64,000 nucleotides of DNA, taken from assembly GCF_036075115.1 (NCBI RefSeq), contig NZ_CP107958.1:4154001-4218000 (forward strand), in the 5' to 3' direction. Positions 42,131-50,827 of the stretch are shown here, piece after piece. The translations under genes were made by a program, and so were the position numbers. This DNA comes from Streptomyces sp. NBC_00377 (GTDB taxonomy: Bacteria; Actinomycetota; Actinomycetes; Streptomycetales; Streptomycetaceae). The notes under the pieces are model-generated. The model searched no databases, was not told the DNA's origin, and saw only the letters and a program-made list of their open reading frames with translations. Each line of letters opens with the position of its first letter. Positions within the stretch are counted from its first letter, which is position 1.

Positions 42131-43076
42131 TCAGTTCGGTCTGTCGAGAGTGAGGCCCGTCCCGGCGAGAAATCCGCCGAGGTTGCTGTGCCGGTACTGC
42201 AGAGCCTTGAGCCGCCTGCGGAGACGAGTCTCCAGCTCGCTGAGGGCGCGGGCGGCCAGGTTGGCCGGGCTCCGCTTGATATGCGCCCACAGGCCCTCGA
42301 CCGGGTTGAGCTCGGGCACATACCCGGGCAGCAGGACCACCGTCAGCCAGTCCCGGCCGGCCATGGCCACGAGCGTCTTCATCGTCTTGGTGGATGTAGT
42401 AGTCGCTCTCGCCGAGCGAGCGGCGCTCGCCCTTGCGGCCGGTATGCCGACGTAGCCGGTAGCACAGGCGGGCGGGAAGTCCGGGCCGGTAGCACAGCAG
42501 CCCGGCCACCGACAGGCGCCCACGGCCACGGCCACGGCCTGAAACGCGGACCGGCGGGGTGATGCCGCGTCGGCCCCAGGTGCGGCCCTTGGGCGGCCGG
42601 CCGGTCACGCCCGCTTCGTCCTCGAAGCAGACGAACGCGCCGGTCGCCGCCCTAAGGGTTTTACCTCCTGCCAGGTCACCTCCCGCCATGCGGTGACCGC
42701 GTCCTCGTCCCGTTCGGCGGCGGGCCGGGCGGGCATCTGCACGCTGAAGCCCATCCGGTGCAGCAGCCGGGTCACCCCGGAGACGCTCTAGGAGAGGTGG
42801 AACTTCCGCCCGATCAGCGTGCACACCCTTGCGGCGGTCCACACCTGGCCGTCCCTCCAGCCGTGCGCGGCCGGCCCCTCGTCCAGCCAGACGGCAAGCT
42901 TGGCCTGCAGGTCGGGGCCGAGTCGGCAGTCGTAGCCCCGGGGGCCCATGGGAACGCAGGGCTTTCCGCCCACCCGAGGCCCAGGCACGGCGCCACTGGT
43001 AGAGCGACTTCTCACTCACCCGTAACTCCCGGGCGACGAACGGTACTTTCGCCGAGCACACCATCACCGCGACCAA
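42131..43076 (-). pseudogene. broken IS630-type transposase
   Basis: Pieces of one transposase occur in several frames. The N-terminal helix-turn-helix VARELRVSEKSLYQWRRAW lies near 43040-42980. LQAKLAVWLDEGP and VWTAARVCTLIGRKFHLS end at a TAG near 42790. VTRLLHRMGFSVQMPARPAA and the catalytic-domain segments FEDEAGVTGRPPKGRTWG and LLPGYVPELNPVEGLWAHIK follow. The last carries the family NPVE/W motif with the final catalytic Glu. At least one stop and several frameshifts interrupt it. Inactive insertion sequence inside the integrative element. Confidence 0.75.
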
Positions 43077-43139
43077 GGTCTACAGCGAGGACGGAGGAAC
43101 CGAGGCTCCGGAGGACAACTGTGCTGACTTCCCGCTGGA

Positions 43140-43270
43140 ACGGGCGGGGGACGAAGTTGTCCGCCCACTGCATCTGCTGCCCCTTCTTCAGGTTGCAGAC
43201 CTCGCACAGGGCCTGCCCGTTCTCGGTGGTGGTCGGGCCGCCCTCGGCCCAGGGAAGCGGGTCGCCCGGT
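43140..43270 (-). pseudogene. HNH endonuclease fragment
   Basis: About 40 residues of an HNH motif read on the minus strand: GDPLPWAEGGPTTTENGQAL then CEVCNLKKG and PRPFQ. Only the C-terminal half of the His-Asn-His core with one CxxC is present, without an upstream frame. It directly abuts the integrase remnant, indicating a deletion or recombination junction near 43270. Confidence 0.6.
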
Positions 43271-43284
43271 GGCAGCAGACCGGC

Positions 43285-44036
43285 GAGAAGCTCTCCCCCG
43301 TCATGGTCTGGACGCCGGAACAGACCGGCGCCTTCCTCGACTTCGTTGCCGAGGATCGGCTGTACGCCATGTGGCATCTGATCGCCTTCCGGGGGCCTGC
43401 GTCGCGGTGAGGCATGCGGCCAGCCGTGGTCGGAGAACCAACCTCGACCGGCACTCCCTCACGGTCACCGGACAACTCGTCCAGGACGGCTGGGAGGTCG
43501 AGGCGTCGGAGCCGAAGACCGACAGCGGCTTCCGAGTCGTCGCCCTCGACGACGACACCGTCGACGTACTGGAGCGGCACCGGAAGCAGCAGGAGGCGGA
43601 CCGCGCGGAGTGGGGCTCTGCCTGGATCGAGACCGGCCTCGTCTTCACCCAGGAAGACGGCTCCTGGCTACACCCCGGCAAGGTCACCGACCTCTTCGAG
43701 CGGCTCGTCGCAGCGTCCGAGCTCCCGCCGATCCGGCTGCACGACCTCCGGCACGGCGCGGCCACGCTCATGCTCGCCGCTGACATCGACATCAAGATCG
43801 TGTCGGACACTCTCGGGCACAGCGACACCCGCATTACGCGGGACATCTACCAGAGTGTCCTCCCCCACGTCGGCAAGAACGCCGCCGAGGCGACCGCCAA
43901 GCTGGTCCCACTTCAACGCAGGACCGAGGCGGAACAGGCCGCTCGCAGGGCCGCGGCCGCCAAGAAGGCGAAGGTCAAGGCGAAAGGCCGGGCCAAGAGC
44001 AAGAAGAAGGGTGAACGCCGGAAGCCCGACCAGTAG
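43285..44036 (+). pseudogene. 5'-truncated, frameshifted tyrosine integrase
   Basis: The reading starts within the catalytic region: VMVWTPEQTGAFLDFVAEDR and LYAMWHLIAFRG, then box I LRRGEA in another frame (an extra G near 43392). A second shift follows and a long intact frame runs from DRHSLTVTGQLVQDGWEV to the stop at 44036. That frame contains IRLHDLRHGAATLML (HxxR), LGHSDTRITRDIYQSV with the Tyr nucleophile, and a Lys-rich tail. The N-terminal arm-binding and core-binding domains are gone. It lies 14 nt from the right arm repeat and 142 nt from tRNA-Thr, the usual int-att layout of actinomycete integrative elements. Confidence 0.85.
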
Positions 44037-44049
44037 GCCGCGGCACCGT

Positions 44050-44072
44050 TCCGCTCACGCATCGCTCACGCA
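44050..44072 (+). repeat. right arm-type repeat
   Basis: Identical to 36610-36632 over 23 nt, same orientation, with GCTCACGCA at 44053-44061 and 44064-44072. It lies 13 nt after the integrase stop and 134 nt before the right att core. Confidence 0.7.
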
Positions 44073-44135
44073 AGCCCCTTCACGACGTCCCAGCCGTACA
44101 CCTCGCCACGCCCTAACCGGCCCCGAAAAAAGCAA

Positions 44136-44171
44136 AAGCCCCAGGTCACGGCGAGTGAGTCCTGAGGCTTC
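44136..44171 (-). terminator. rho-independent terminator of tRNA-Thr
   Basis: Read on the minus strand, AAGCCTCAGG (44162-44171) pairs with CCTGGGGCTT (44136-44145), one mismatch. It is followed by TTGCTTTTTT, the complement of the A-run at 44126-44131. The position just after the tRNA 3' end supports tRNA termination. Confidence 0.75.
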
Positions 44172-44177
44172 GGCAGA

Positions 44178-44251
44178 GCCGCCTTCGGGATTCGAACCCG
44201 AGACCTACGCATTACGAGTGCGTTGCTCTGGCCATCTGAGCTAAGGCGGCG
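44178..44251 (-). tRNA. tRNA-Thr (anticodon CGT)
   Basis: On the minus strand the acceptor strands GCCGCCT and AGGCGGC pair fully. The D-arm contains AGCTCAGATGG, the anticodon stem is ACGCA/TGCGT around loop CTCGTAA, and the T-arm is TCGGG-TTCGAAT-CCCGA. The anticodon CGT (plus-strand ACG at 44215-44217) reads ACG threonine codons. CCA is not encoded. Its anticodon loop and 3' stem strand form the right att core of the integrative element. Confidence 0.95.
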
Positions 44252-44318
44252 CGCTGTCCACACCATGGTGCGATCAGCAACGTCGGTAAGTCTACACAGT
44301 TTCCGGGGGTGCTCCGAA

Positions 44319-44349
44319 CAGGCCCCGGAAGCAGTGATTCCGGGGCCTG
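44319..44349. terminator. strong stem-loop after the TAP-like hydrolase gene
   Basis: A perfect 12-bp stem, CAGGCCCCGGAA (44319-44330) with TTCCGGGGCCTG (44338-44349), and a 7-nt loop, 10 bp beyond the hydrolase stop on the minus strand. Likely terminator. Confidence 0.75.
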
Positions 44350-44358
44350 GACCGGCGG

Positions 44359-45936
44359 CTACCGGCAGCTCTTGCCCTTCGTCGGCGGGGTTCCGTGGAG
44401 CAGGTAGGTGTCGATCGCGGAGTCGATGCAGGCGCTTCCGCGGCCGTAGGCGGTGTGGCCGTCGCCGTCGTAGGTGAGGAGTCGCGCCGAGGAGAGCTGC
44501 CGGGCGAGGGACCGGGCCCAGCGGTACGGGGTCGCCGGGTCGCGGGTGGTGCCGACGACGACGATCGGGGCGGCGCCCTTCGCCTCGATGCGGTGCGGCT
44601 GACCCGTGGGCATCACCGGCCAGTACGCGCAGTTCAAGGAGGCCCAGGCCAGGCCCTCGCCGAAGACCGGGGAGGCCTTCTCGAAGGACGGGACGGCCTT
44701 TTCCACCTGGTCGGGCGTGGAGAAGGCCGTGGGCAGGTCGAGGCAGTTCACCGCCGCGTTGGCCGCCATCAGGTTGGCGTAGCGGCCGTCGGCGTCCCGC
44801 TCGTAGTAGCTGTCGGACAGGGCGAGCAGGCCCGCGCCGTCCTTGCCCTTGATCGCCGAGGTCAGCGCCTCGCGCAACTGGTCCCAGGTGCTCTCGTCGT
44901 ACATCGCCGCGATCACGCCGGTGGTGGCGAGGGACTCACCGAGCCTGCGGCCGTCCGGGTCCCCGGTGGGAATCGGCCGCGCGTCGAGTCGGCGGAAGAA
45001 TGCCTTGAGGTTCTCGCCGACCTTGGCGGGAGCCGTGCCCTTCCTGCCGAGCGGGCAGTCGGACCGCTGGGCGCAGTCCTTCGCGAACGACTGGAACGCC
45101 GTCTCGAACCCGGCCGTCTGGTCCAGGTTCAGTCGGCGGGCGGGCAGCGACGGGTCCATCGCGCCGTCCAGGACGAGCCGGCCCACCCGGTCGGGGAACA
45201 GTCCCGCGTAGGTCGCCCCGAGGAACGTCCCGTACGACGCCCCTACGTACGTCAGTTTCCGGTCGCCCAGAACCGCGCGCAGGATGTCCATGTCGCGGGC
45301 CGCCTCCACGGTGGAGACGTGCCGCAGCAACTTCGGCGAGTGCGCGCCACAGCCCTCCGCGAACCCCTTGTAGGCGGTGACGAGTTGGTCCTTCTCCCGC
45401 TGGTCGTCGGGGGTGGTGTCCGTCTGCGTGTACCTGTCCATCTGGCGCCCGTCGAGGCACTCCACGGGCTCGCTGCGGGCCACGCCTCGCGGGTCGACGG
45501 CGACCATGTCGTAGTGGGCGCGCACCTCGGCGGGGTAACCGATGCCCGCGTACTGCTGGACGTAACCGACCGCCGAGCCGCCCGGTCCGCCCGGGTTCAC
45601 CAGCAGCGAGCCGAGCCGCTTGCCCGGGCCCGTGGCCTTCTTCCGGACGACCGCGAGCCGGACGTCGCCCGCCCCCGGCTCGGCGTAGTCGAGCGGCGCC
45701 TTCAGGGTGGCGCACTGGAAGCCGGGCACACCGCAGCCGCGCCAGCTCAGCTTCTGCCCGTAGTACGGCGCGAGCGCCGACGGCGTGGCCTGCGGGAGCG
45801 CGACGAGCGCCGCCACTGCCGTGGAACCTGGGGAGCTCGTCGTCTTCGCGGCGGAACAGCCCGAGACGAGCAGCGCCGCCAGCGAGAGAACGGTGACGCC
45901 GGTGCGGGACCTGCGGAGAGAGCGCCTGATGTGCAT
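44359..45936 (-). CDS. secreted TAP-like alpha/beta hydrolase lipoprotein
   Basis: 525 residues from ATG 45936. A lipobox LLVSGC follows a basic, hydrophobic signal peptide. Alpha/beta-hydrolase core: GSLLVNPGGPGGSAVGYVQ (oxyanion region), MVAVDPRGVARSEPVEC, the nucleophile elbow VGASYGTFLGATYAGLFPDR, and a C-terminal TAP-like domain with VVVGTTRDPATPYRWA and the catalytic His in YDGDGHTAYGRGSACID. The family includes Streptomyces tripeptidyl aminopeptidases (SlpD/E-like), which trim secreted proteins or mycelial peptides. It stands alone between tRNA-Thr and holB. Confidence 0.88.
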   Translation of the reverse strand: MHIRRSLRRSRTGVTVLSLAALLVSGCSAAKTTSSPGSTAVAALVALPQATPSALAPYYGQKLSWRGCGVPGFQCATLKAPLDYAEPGAGDVRLAVVRKKATGPGKRLGSLLVNPGGPGGSAVGYVQQYAGIGYPAEVRAHYDMVAVDPRGVARSEPVECLDGRQMDRYTQTDTTPDDQREKDQLVTAYKGFAEGCGAHSPKLLRHVSTVEAARDMDILRAVLGDRKLTYVGASYGTFLGATYAGLFPDRVGRLVLDGAMDPSLPARRLNLDQTAGFETAFQSFAKDCAQRSDCPLGRKGTAPAKVGENLKAFFRRLDARPIPTGDPDGRRLGESLATTGVIAAMYDESTWDQLREALTSAIKGKDGAGLLALSDSYYERDADGRYANLMAANAAVNCLDLPTAFSTPDQVEKAVPSFEKASPVFGEGLAWASLNCAYWPVMPTGQPHRIEAKGAAPIVVVGTTRDPATPYRWARSLARQLSSARLLTYDGDGHTAYGRGSACIDSAIDTYLLHGTPPTKGKSCR

Positions 45937-46103
45937 CCAGCGAGCGTAACTCTGAGCGACGGTCCGCATGCCTTACGTACGCGAAGGGACACGGACGAGT
46001 GACACCGACGAGAGTGACACCGACGACGCAGGATCGGCCTCGCACCGCCCGCTGGGCGGGGCGGCGGCCTGCTTGACGGAGCGGCCGACAGCCGAGGGCC
46101 GGG

Positions 46104-47309
46104 TCAGCCCGCTCTCAGCGCCATCGTCATCGCCTCCACCGCCAGCAGCGGAGCCACGTTGCGGTCGAGGGCCTCTCTGCACCCGGCGATGGCGTCGATA
46201 CGGCGGAGGGTGGACTCCGGGCTGCTGCCGCGGGCGAGCCGCTCCAGCGCGTCCTCGGCGTCCGCGTTGGCGATCGCGATGCGGGAGCCGAGCTGGAGGG
46301 CGAGCACGTCCCGGTAGAAGGCGGTCAGGTCGGTGAGCGCGAGGTCGAGGCTGTCCCGCTGCGTACGCGTCCTGCGGCGCTTCTGCTTGTCCTCCAGGTC
46401 CTTCATCACGCCGGCCGTGCCGCGCGGCATCCGGCCGCCCTGCGCCGCGCCCAGCGCCGCCTTCAGCTCGTCGGTCTCCTTGCCGTCCATCTCCTCCGCG
46501 AGCTGCTTGGCGTCCTCGCTGGCCGCGTCGACCAGTTCCTGGGCCGCTCTGAGACAACCGCCGACGTCGTCGACGCGCAGGGGCAGCTTCAGTACGGACG
46601 CACGGCGTTCGCGGGCTGCGGGGTCGGTGGCCAGTCGGCGGGCCCGGTCGACGTGCCCCTGCGTGGCCCGGGCCGCGGCCACGGCCACGGCCGGCTCGAT
46701 GCCTTCGCGCCGGACGAGCATGTCGGCGACCGCGTCGACGGAGGGAGTACGCAGATTCAGGTGCCGGCACCGCGACCGGATGGTGGGCAACACATCCTCC
46801 AGGGAGGGCGCGCAGAGCATCCAGACCGTCCGCGGAGCGGGCTCCTCGACGGCCTTCAGGACGGCGTTCGCGGACTTCTCGTTCAGCCGCTCCGCGTCCT
46901 CGACGAGGATGACCTGCCAGCGGCCCGTGGCGGGCGACGTGTACGACTTGCGGACCGTGTCACGCATGTCCTCGGCGAGGATCTGCGAACCGACGGCGGC
47001 GACGGTGGTGACATCGGCGTGCGTGCCGATGAGCGCCGTATGACAGCCGTCGCAGAAGCCGCAGCCCGGGACGCCGCCCAGCGCCCGGTCCGGACTCACG
47101 CACTGGAGCGCGGCGGCGAAGGCCCTCGCCACCTGGCTGCGACCGGCGCCGGGCGGGCCGGTGAACAGCCAGGCGTGCGTCATCTTCGACGCCTCGGGCG
47201 GCGGCGCGGCGGAGGTGGCCGCGGTGACGAGCGCGTCGGCGTCCCGAGCGGCAGCGGCCAGCTGCCCACTCACCTTCTCCTGCCCGACGAGGTCGTCCCA
47301 CACGGTCAT
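46104..47309 (-). CDS. holB: DNA polymerase III delta' subunit
   Basis: 401 residues. Clamp-loader AAA+ protein with LFTGPPGAGRSQVARAFAAA (Walker A), a four-Cys zinc site in VPGCGFCDGCHTAL plus AALQC, the Walker B-like VILVEDAERLNEKSANAVL, and sensor IRSRCRHLNLRTPSVDAV with the SRC motif. The C-terminal helical part (about 230-401) has LTDLTAFYRDVLALQLG, typical of actinobacterial HolB. It assists loading of the beta clamp at the replisome. It lies downstream of tmk on the same strand, 155 bp apart, a conserved Streptomyces order. Confidence 0.95.
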   Translation of the reverse strand: MTVWDDLVGQEKVSGQLAAAARDADALVTAATSAAPPPEASKMTHAWLFTGPPGAGRSQVARAFAAALQCVSPDRALGGVPGCGFCDGCHTALIGTHADVTTVAAVGSQILAEDMRDTVRKSYTSPATGRWQVILVEDAERLNEKSANAVLKAVEEPAPRTVWMLCAPSLEDVLPTIRSRCRHLNLRTPSVDAVADMLVRREGIEPAVAVAAARATQGHVDRARRLATDPAARERRASVLKLPLRVDDVGGCLRAAQELVDAASEDAKQLAEEMDGKETDELKAALGAAQGGRMPRGTAGVMKDLEDKQKRRRTRTQRDSLDLALTDLTAFYRDVLALQLGSRIAIANADAEDALERLARGSSPESTLRRIDAIAGCREALDRNVAPLLAVEAMTMALRAG

Positions 47310-47464
47310 GCGTCACGCCGCCCTTTCGTCACGTTTCGCGTTGCGGCTTCCATTGTGCGGGGAGCCACTGACAATCGAGTCACGGTGAGGCCGGCTCCGC
47401 CGAGGACCCGGCGGACGTTCCTCGGCGGGGCGGGGCCGCTCGGTGGCGGGGCGCGTGCCGACGC

Positions 47465-50400
47465 TCAGCGGCGACGGCCCCGTCCCCGGCCCTCGTCGTT
47501 GCCGTCCTCGTCCCGGCGCGGTCCCAGCAGTTCGTCCGCCAGCGTCGGCAGACCGTCCAGCGGGGTCTCCTCGGCCCAGTCCGGCCGGGGCCGCTGCCGG
47601 GGAGCGCCCTCCTCGTCGACCTGCGGCAGTTCCCGCGTGCGGTCGTCGGCGCCGTCCGGCCCGGCTCCGTCCCGCTCGCCGCGCTCGTCGCGGAAGTAAC
47701 CCGGCGGCACCCGGTCCGAGGGGCTCTGCCCCCGCACCGGAGGCAGCACGGCCGTCTCGTCCTCGGGGCTGCCTGCGCGGACCGGAGGCAGTACCGCCGT
47801 CTCGTCCGTGGCGCCCGGCGGAATCGAGGGCTGCGGCAGCTCGGCCGTCACCTCGGCGTCGGCTCCGCCCGCGGCGCTCGAAGGCCTCCCGGGTCCGGAC
47901 GCCTCGGCGGACGGCCGCGCGGGCCGCGTCGGCTCCTTGTCCGTCGGGACCGGCGGCAGCACCGCCGTCTCGTCCACCGGTCCGCCCGACGCGTTCGTCG
48001 GAGTCACCACCGGCGTCGGCACGGTCACCGCTTCCGGCGGGGCCGCAGGAGCAGTGGGGCGCGTCGGCTTCGGTCCGACCTGTGCCGCCGCCGCGGCCTG
48101 CTCCGCCGCGCGCCGGGCCTCCTCGGCCCGCAGCAGCGCCTCCTCGGCCTTGCGCTGCTTCTCCAGGCGCCGGCTCTCGGCCTCGGCGCGCAGCCGCGCC
48201 TCCTCCTCGGCCTGCTTGCGGCGCCGCTCCTCATCCGCCTTGCGGCGGGCCTCCTCCTCCGCGCGGGCCTTCTCCTCCGCGAGAAGACGGACCCGCTCCT
48301 CCTCGGCACGCCTGCGTCCCTCCTCGGCGCGCAGCCGGGCCTCCTCGGCCTGCCGTTCGGCCTCGCGTCGCTGCGCCTCCTCGAGCTCGCGCCGCTTGCG
48401 CTCCTCCTCCTCGGCGCGCAGCTTGGCGAGCTGCTCCTGGCGCTCGCGTTCCAGGCGCTCCTCCTCGGCCTTGCGGGCGGCCTCCTCCTCGGCCTTGCGG
48501 CGGGCCTCCTCCTCGGCCTTCCTGCGTGCCTCCTCCTGGGCCTTGATCTCGGCCTCGGACAGGGGCAGCAGCTGGTCCAGCCGGTGCCGGACGACGGTCG
48601 TGACGGCCTCCGGCTCCTGGGCCGCGTCGACCACCAGATAACGGCCCGGGTCGGCCGCGGCCAGCGTCAGGAAACCGGACCGCACCCGCGCGTGGAACTC
48701 GGCCGGCTCCGACTCCAGCCGGTCCGGCGCCTCCGTGAAGCGCTCGCGGGCGGCCTCCGGTGACACGTCCAGCAGGACCGTCAGATGCGGGACCAGGCCG
48801 TTCGTCGCCCAGCGCGAGATCCGTGCGATCTCGGTCGGGGACAGGTCACGGCCCGCGCCCTGGTAGGCGACGGACGAGTCGATGTAGCGGTCGGTGATCA
48901 CCACCGCGCCGCGTTCCAGGGCGGGCCGGACGACCGTGTCGACGTGCTCCGCGCGGTCCGCCGCGTACAGCAGCGCCTCCGCCCGGTGCGAGAGCCCGGC
49001 GCTGGAGACGTCCAGCAGGATCGAACGCAGCCGCTTGCCGACGGGTGTGGCCCCCGGCTCACGTGTGAGGACGACCTCGTGGCCCTTGGCCCTTATCCAC
49101 TCCGCGAGGGCTTCGGCCTGCGTGGACTTGCCGGCGCCGTCGCCGCCCTCGAGGGCGATGAAGAAGCCGTTCCCGGCGGGTGCGGGCGCCGGGTCGTCGC
49201 CTCCGAGCAGCGCGTCCCGCAGGTCCTGCCGCAGGGGTACGCCGGAGCGGTCGTCGACCTTGGCCAGCACCAGTGCGGCCACCGGCAGCAGCAGCGCACC
49301 GACCAGCATCAGCGTGAACGCGGCACCGCCGTGCGCGAACACGAACTTGCCGTTCTCCAGCCGGTGCGGCCCGATGAGCGCCGCCACCAGCGGGGCGATC
49401 ACCGCGCCCAGCGCCACCACGACCCGTACGACGGCGTGCAGGTGCTCCGTGGTCCGCGCCCGGCGGTGCTCCTCGGTCTCCTGGTCGAGCAGGGCGTGCC
49501 CGGTGTTGGCGGCGACGCCCGCGCCGACGCCGGCCAGAGCCAGGATCAGCAGCACACTGGTGACGTCCGGGACCAGGCCCGCGGCCAGCAGCGCCACGCC
49601 GGTGAAGGCGATGGCCAGCGCGAGCAGGCGGCGCCGGGACAGCGACACGAGCACCTTCGGCGCCGTACGGATGCCGACGACGACCCCGCCGGTCAGCGCG
49701 AGCACGAGCAGCCCGTACAGGACCGGACCGCCGCCCAGGTCCTTGGTGTGCAGCACGGACACGGCGACGGCGGCGGAGACCGCCCCCGCGACGGTGGCGC
49801 AGGCGAGGACCAGCAGCGGGATCACGCCGGTGCGGCCCGCGTCGACGCCGGTGGCGGTCCTGGGCCGGCGCAGCCCCTCGAGCGGCGACCGCGCGCGCGG
49901 GGTGCGCACGCCGGGCAGCTCCAGGAAGGTCACGATGGACAGGGATCCGGCGAAGAGTCCCCCGGCGACGTAGGAGGCGAGGGCCGCCTGGTGCTGCCCG
50001 AACCAGTCGATCCCGGCGCCCAGAAGATTGTTGACCAACGCCGCGACGACCAAGGTGGCCGCGCCGAGGGGGATCGTCGCGAAGCCCGTCCGCAGGGAGA
50101 GCCGGCGCAGGGCGTCCATGTGGTCCGGCAACGGCCGTACCGTCGCGCCCTCCAGGGGAGGCGTGGGCAGCAGGGCCGGGGACGCGCTCTCGCGGGCGAC
50201 CGTCCAGAACCGTTCGGCCACCCCGGTCACGAACACCGTGACGAGCAGCAGGGCCGGCGCGTCGTCCGGCGTCCAGTCGATCCACAGCGGCGCGACGATC
50301 AGCAGCGCGGCGCGCACCCCGTCCGCGCCGGCCATGGTCCAGCGGCGGTCGAGCGGGCCGTCGGGCGAGGTCAGCGACGTCAGCGGGCCCAGCAGGACGG

Positions 50401-50692
50401 CGCCGAACAGCAGGGTGGCCAGAATCCGCACGGCGAAGACGGTCGCCACTGCGAACGCCACGCCACGGTAGCCGCCCCCGAAGGAGCCCTCCACGATGGC
50501 CGCTTGGAGGACGAGGAGGACGCACACCAGCAGGGCGAGGGTGTCTCCCACACCGCTCACCAGCTGTGCGCTCCAGAGCCGTTTGAGCTGCGGCTCACGC
50601 AACAGGGCGCGCACAGCGCGCTCGCGGGAGTCCGCCACCAGGGCGTCGTCCGGTGCCGGGTGGTGGGCCGTTGGCTGCTCGGCTCGCGTCAT
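47465..50692 (-). CDS. tmk: thymidylate kinase fused to an MFS-like membrane domain
   Basis: 1075 residues in four parts. Residues 1-490 are a 12-helix MFS-like domain (LWSAQLVSGVGDTLALLVCV, GLLVLALTGGVVVGIRTAPK). About 510-715 is dTMP kinase: P-loop FFIALEGGDGAGKSTQAEAL, LTREPGATPVGKRLR, ITDRYIDSSVAYQGAGRDL and LLDVSPEAARERF. About 711-870 is a highly charged Ala/Glu/Arg coiled coil. The rest is a disordered acidic/Pro tail with repeated DETAVLPPV. It converts dTMP to dTDP. The long fusion is characteristic of streptomycetes, and the membrane and coiled-coil functions are unknown. Located directly downstream of topA. Confidence 0.93.
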   Translation of the reverse strand: MTRAEQPTAHHPAPDDALVADSRERAVRALLREPQLKRLWSAQLVSGVGDTLALLVCVLLVLQAAIVEGSFGGGYRGVAFAVATVFAVRILATLLFGAVLLGPLTSLTSPDGPLDRRWTMAGADGVRAALLIVAPLWIDWTPDDAPALLLVTVFVTGVAERFWTVARESASPALLPTPPLEGATVRPLPDHMDALRRLSLRTGFATIPLGAATLVVAALVNNLLGAGIDWFGQHQAALASYVAGGLFAGSLSIVTFLELPGVRTPRARSPLEGLRRPRTATGVDAGRTGVIPLLVLACATVAGAVSAAVAVSVLHTKDLGGGPVLYGLLVLALTGGVVVGIRTAPKVLVSLSRRRLLALAIAFTGVALLAAGLVPDVTSVLLILALAGVGAGVAANTGHALLDQETEEHRRARTTEHLHAVVRVVVALGAVIAPLVAALIGPHRLENGKFVFAHGGAAFTLMLVGALLLPVAALVLAKVDDRSGVPLRQDLRDALLGGDDPAPAPAGNGFFIALEGGDGAGKSTQAEALAEWIRAKGHEVVLTREPGATPVGKRLRSILLDVSSAGLSHRAEALLYAADRAEHVDTVVRPALERGAVVITDRYIDSSVAYQGAGRDLSPTEIARISRWATNGLVPHLTVLLDVSPEAARERFTEAPDRLESEPAEFHARVRSGFLTLAAADPGRYLVVDAAQEPEAVTTVVRHRLDQLLPLSEAEIKAQEEARRKAEEEARRKAEEEAARKAEEERLERERQEQLAKLRAEEEERKRRELEEAQRREAERQAEEARLRAEEGRRRAEEERVRLLAEEKARAEEEARRKADEERRRKQAEEEARLRAEAESRRLEKQRKAEEALLRAEEARRAAEQAAAAAQVGPKPTRPTAPAAPPEAVTVPTPVVTPTNASGGPVDETAVLPPVPTDKEPTRPARPSAEASGPGRPSSAAGGADAEVTAELPQPSIPPGATDETAVLPPVRAGSPEDETAVLPPVRGQSPSDRVPPGYFRDERGERDGAGPDGADDRTRELPQVDEEGAPRQRPRPDWAEETPLDGLPTLADELLGPRRDEDGNDEGRGRGRRR

Positions 50693-50748
50693 GCTTTCAG
50701 CCTATCGGCCGCGACCGACACGCTGGGGACCCCGTCCACACGTACGAC

Positions 50749-50777
50749 CGCCCCGACACCAAAGTGATGCCGGGGCG
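50749..50777 (-). terminator. stem-loop between topA and tmk
   Basis: CGCCCCG (50749-50755) and CGGGGCG (50771-50777) pair over a 15-nt loop, which can itself form a small inner pair. It lies 51 bp beyond the topA stop on the minus strand, so it probably terminates topA before tmk. Confidence 0.55.
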
Positions 50778-50827
50778 TTGGTTTCGCGAACCGTCGCGGG
50801 GGAACGGCGTCGCGGTCAGTCGTTCGA

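Larger units (their letters stand above)
36482..44219. mobile_element. decayed integrative element at tRNA-Thr(CGT)
   Basis: Bounded by the 14-nt direct repeat CTACGCATTACGAG at 36482-36495 and 44206-44219, the latter covering the anticodon loop of tRNA-Thr. Inside both ends lie matching arm-type repeats (36610-36632 and 44050-44072). A tyrosine integrase remnant ends 14 nt before the right arm. Genes in between are cargo plus IS630 and HNH remnants, and three cargo genes carry TTA codons. The integrase is broken, so the element is probably immobile. The left side does not carry a clean copy of the tRNA 3' half, so the left boundary is less sure. Confidence 0.6.

Noticed and set aside
47808..48641. 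Ser/Arg/Ala-rich plus-strand frame near the tmk coiled coil
   Set aside because: It is the antisense of the repetitive Glu/Ala/Arg coiled-coil codons.
48785..50767. A 660-codon plus-strand frame opposite tmk
   Set aside because: Low-complexity Gly/Arg/Gln sequence; the minus strand has the dTMP kinase motifs.
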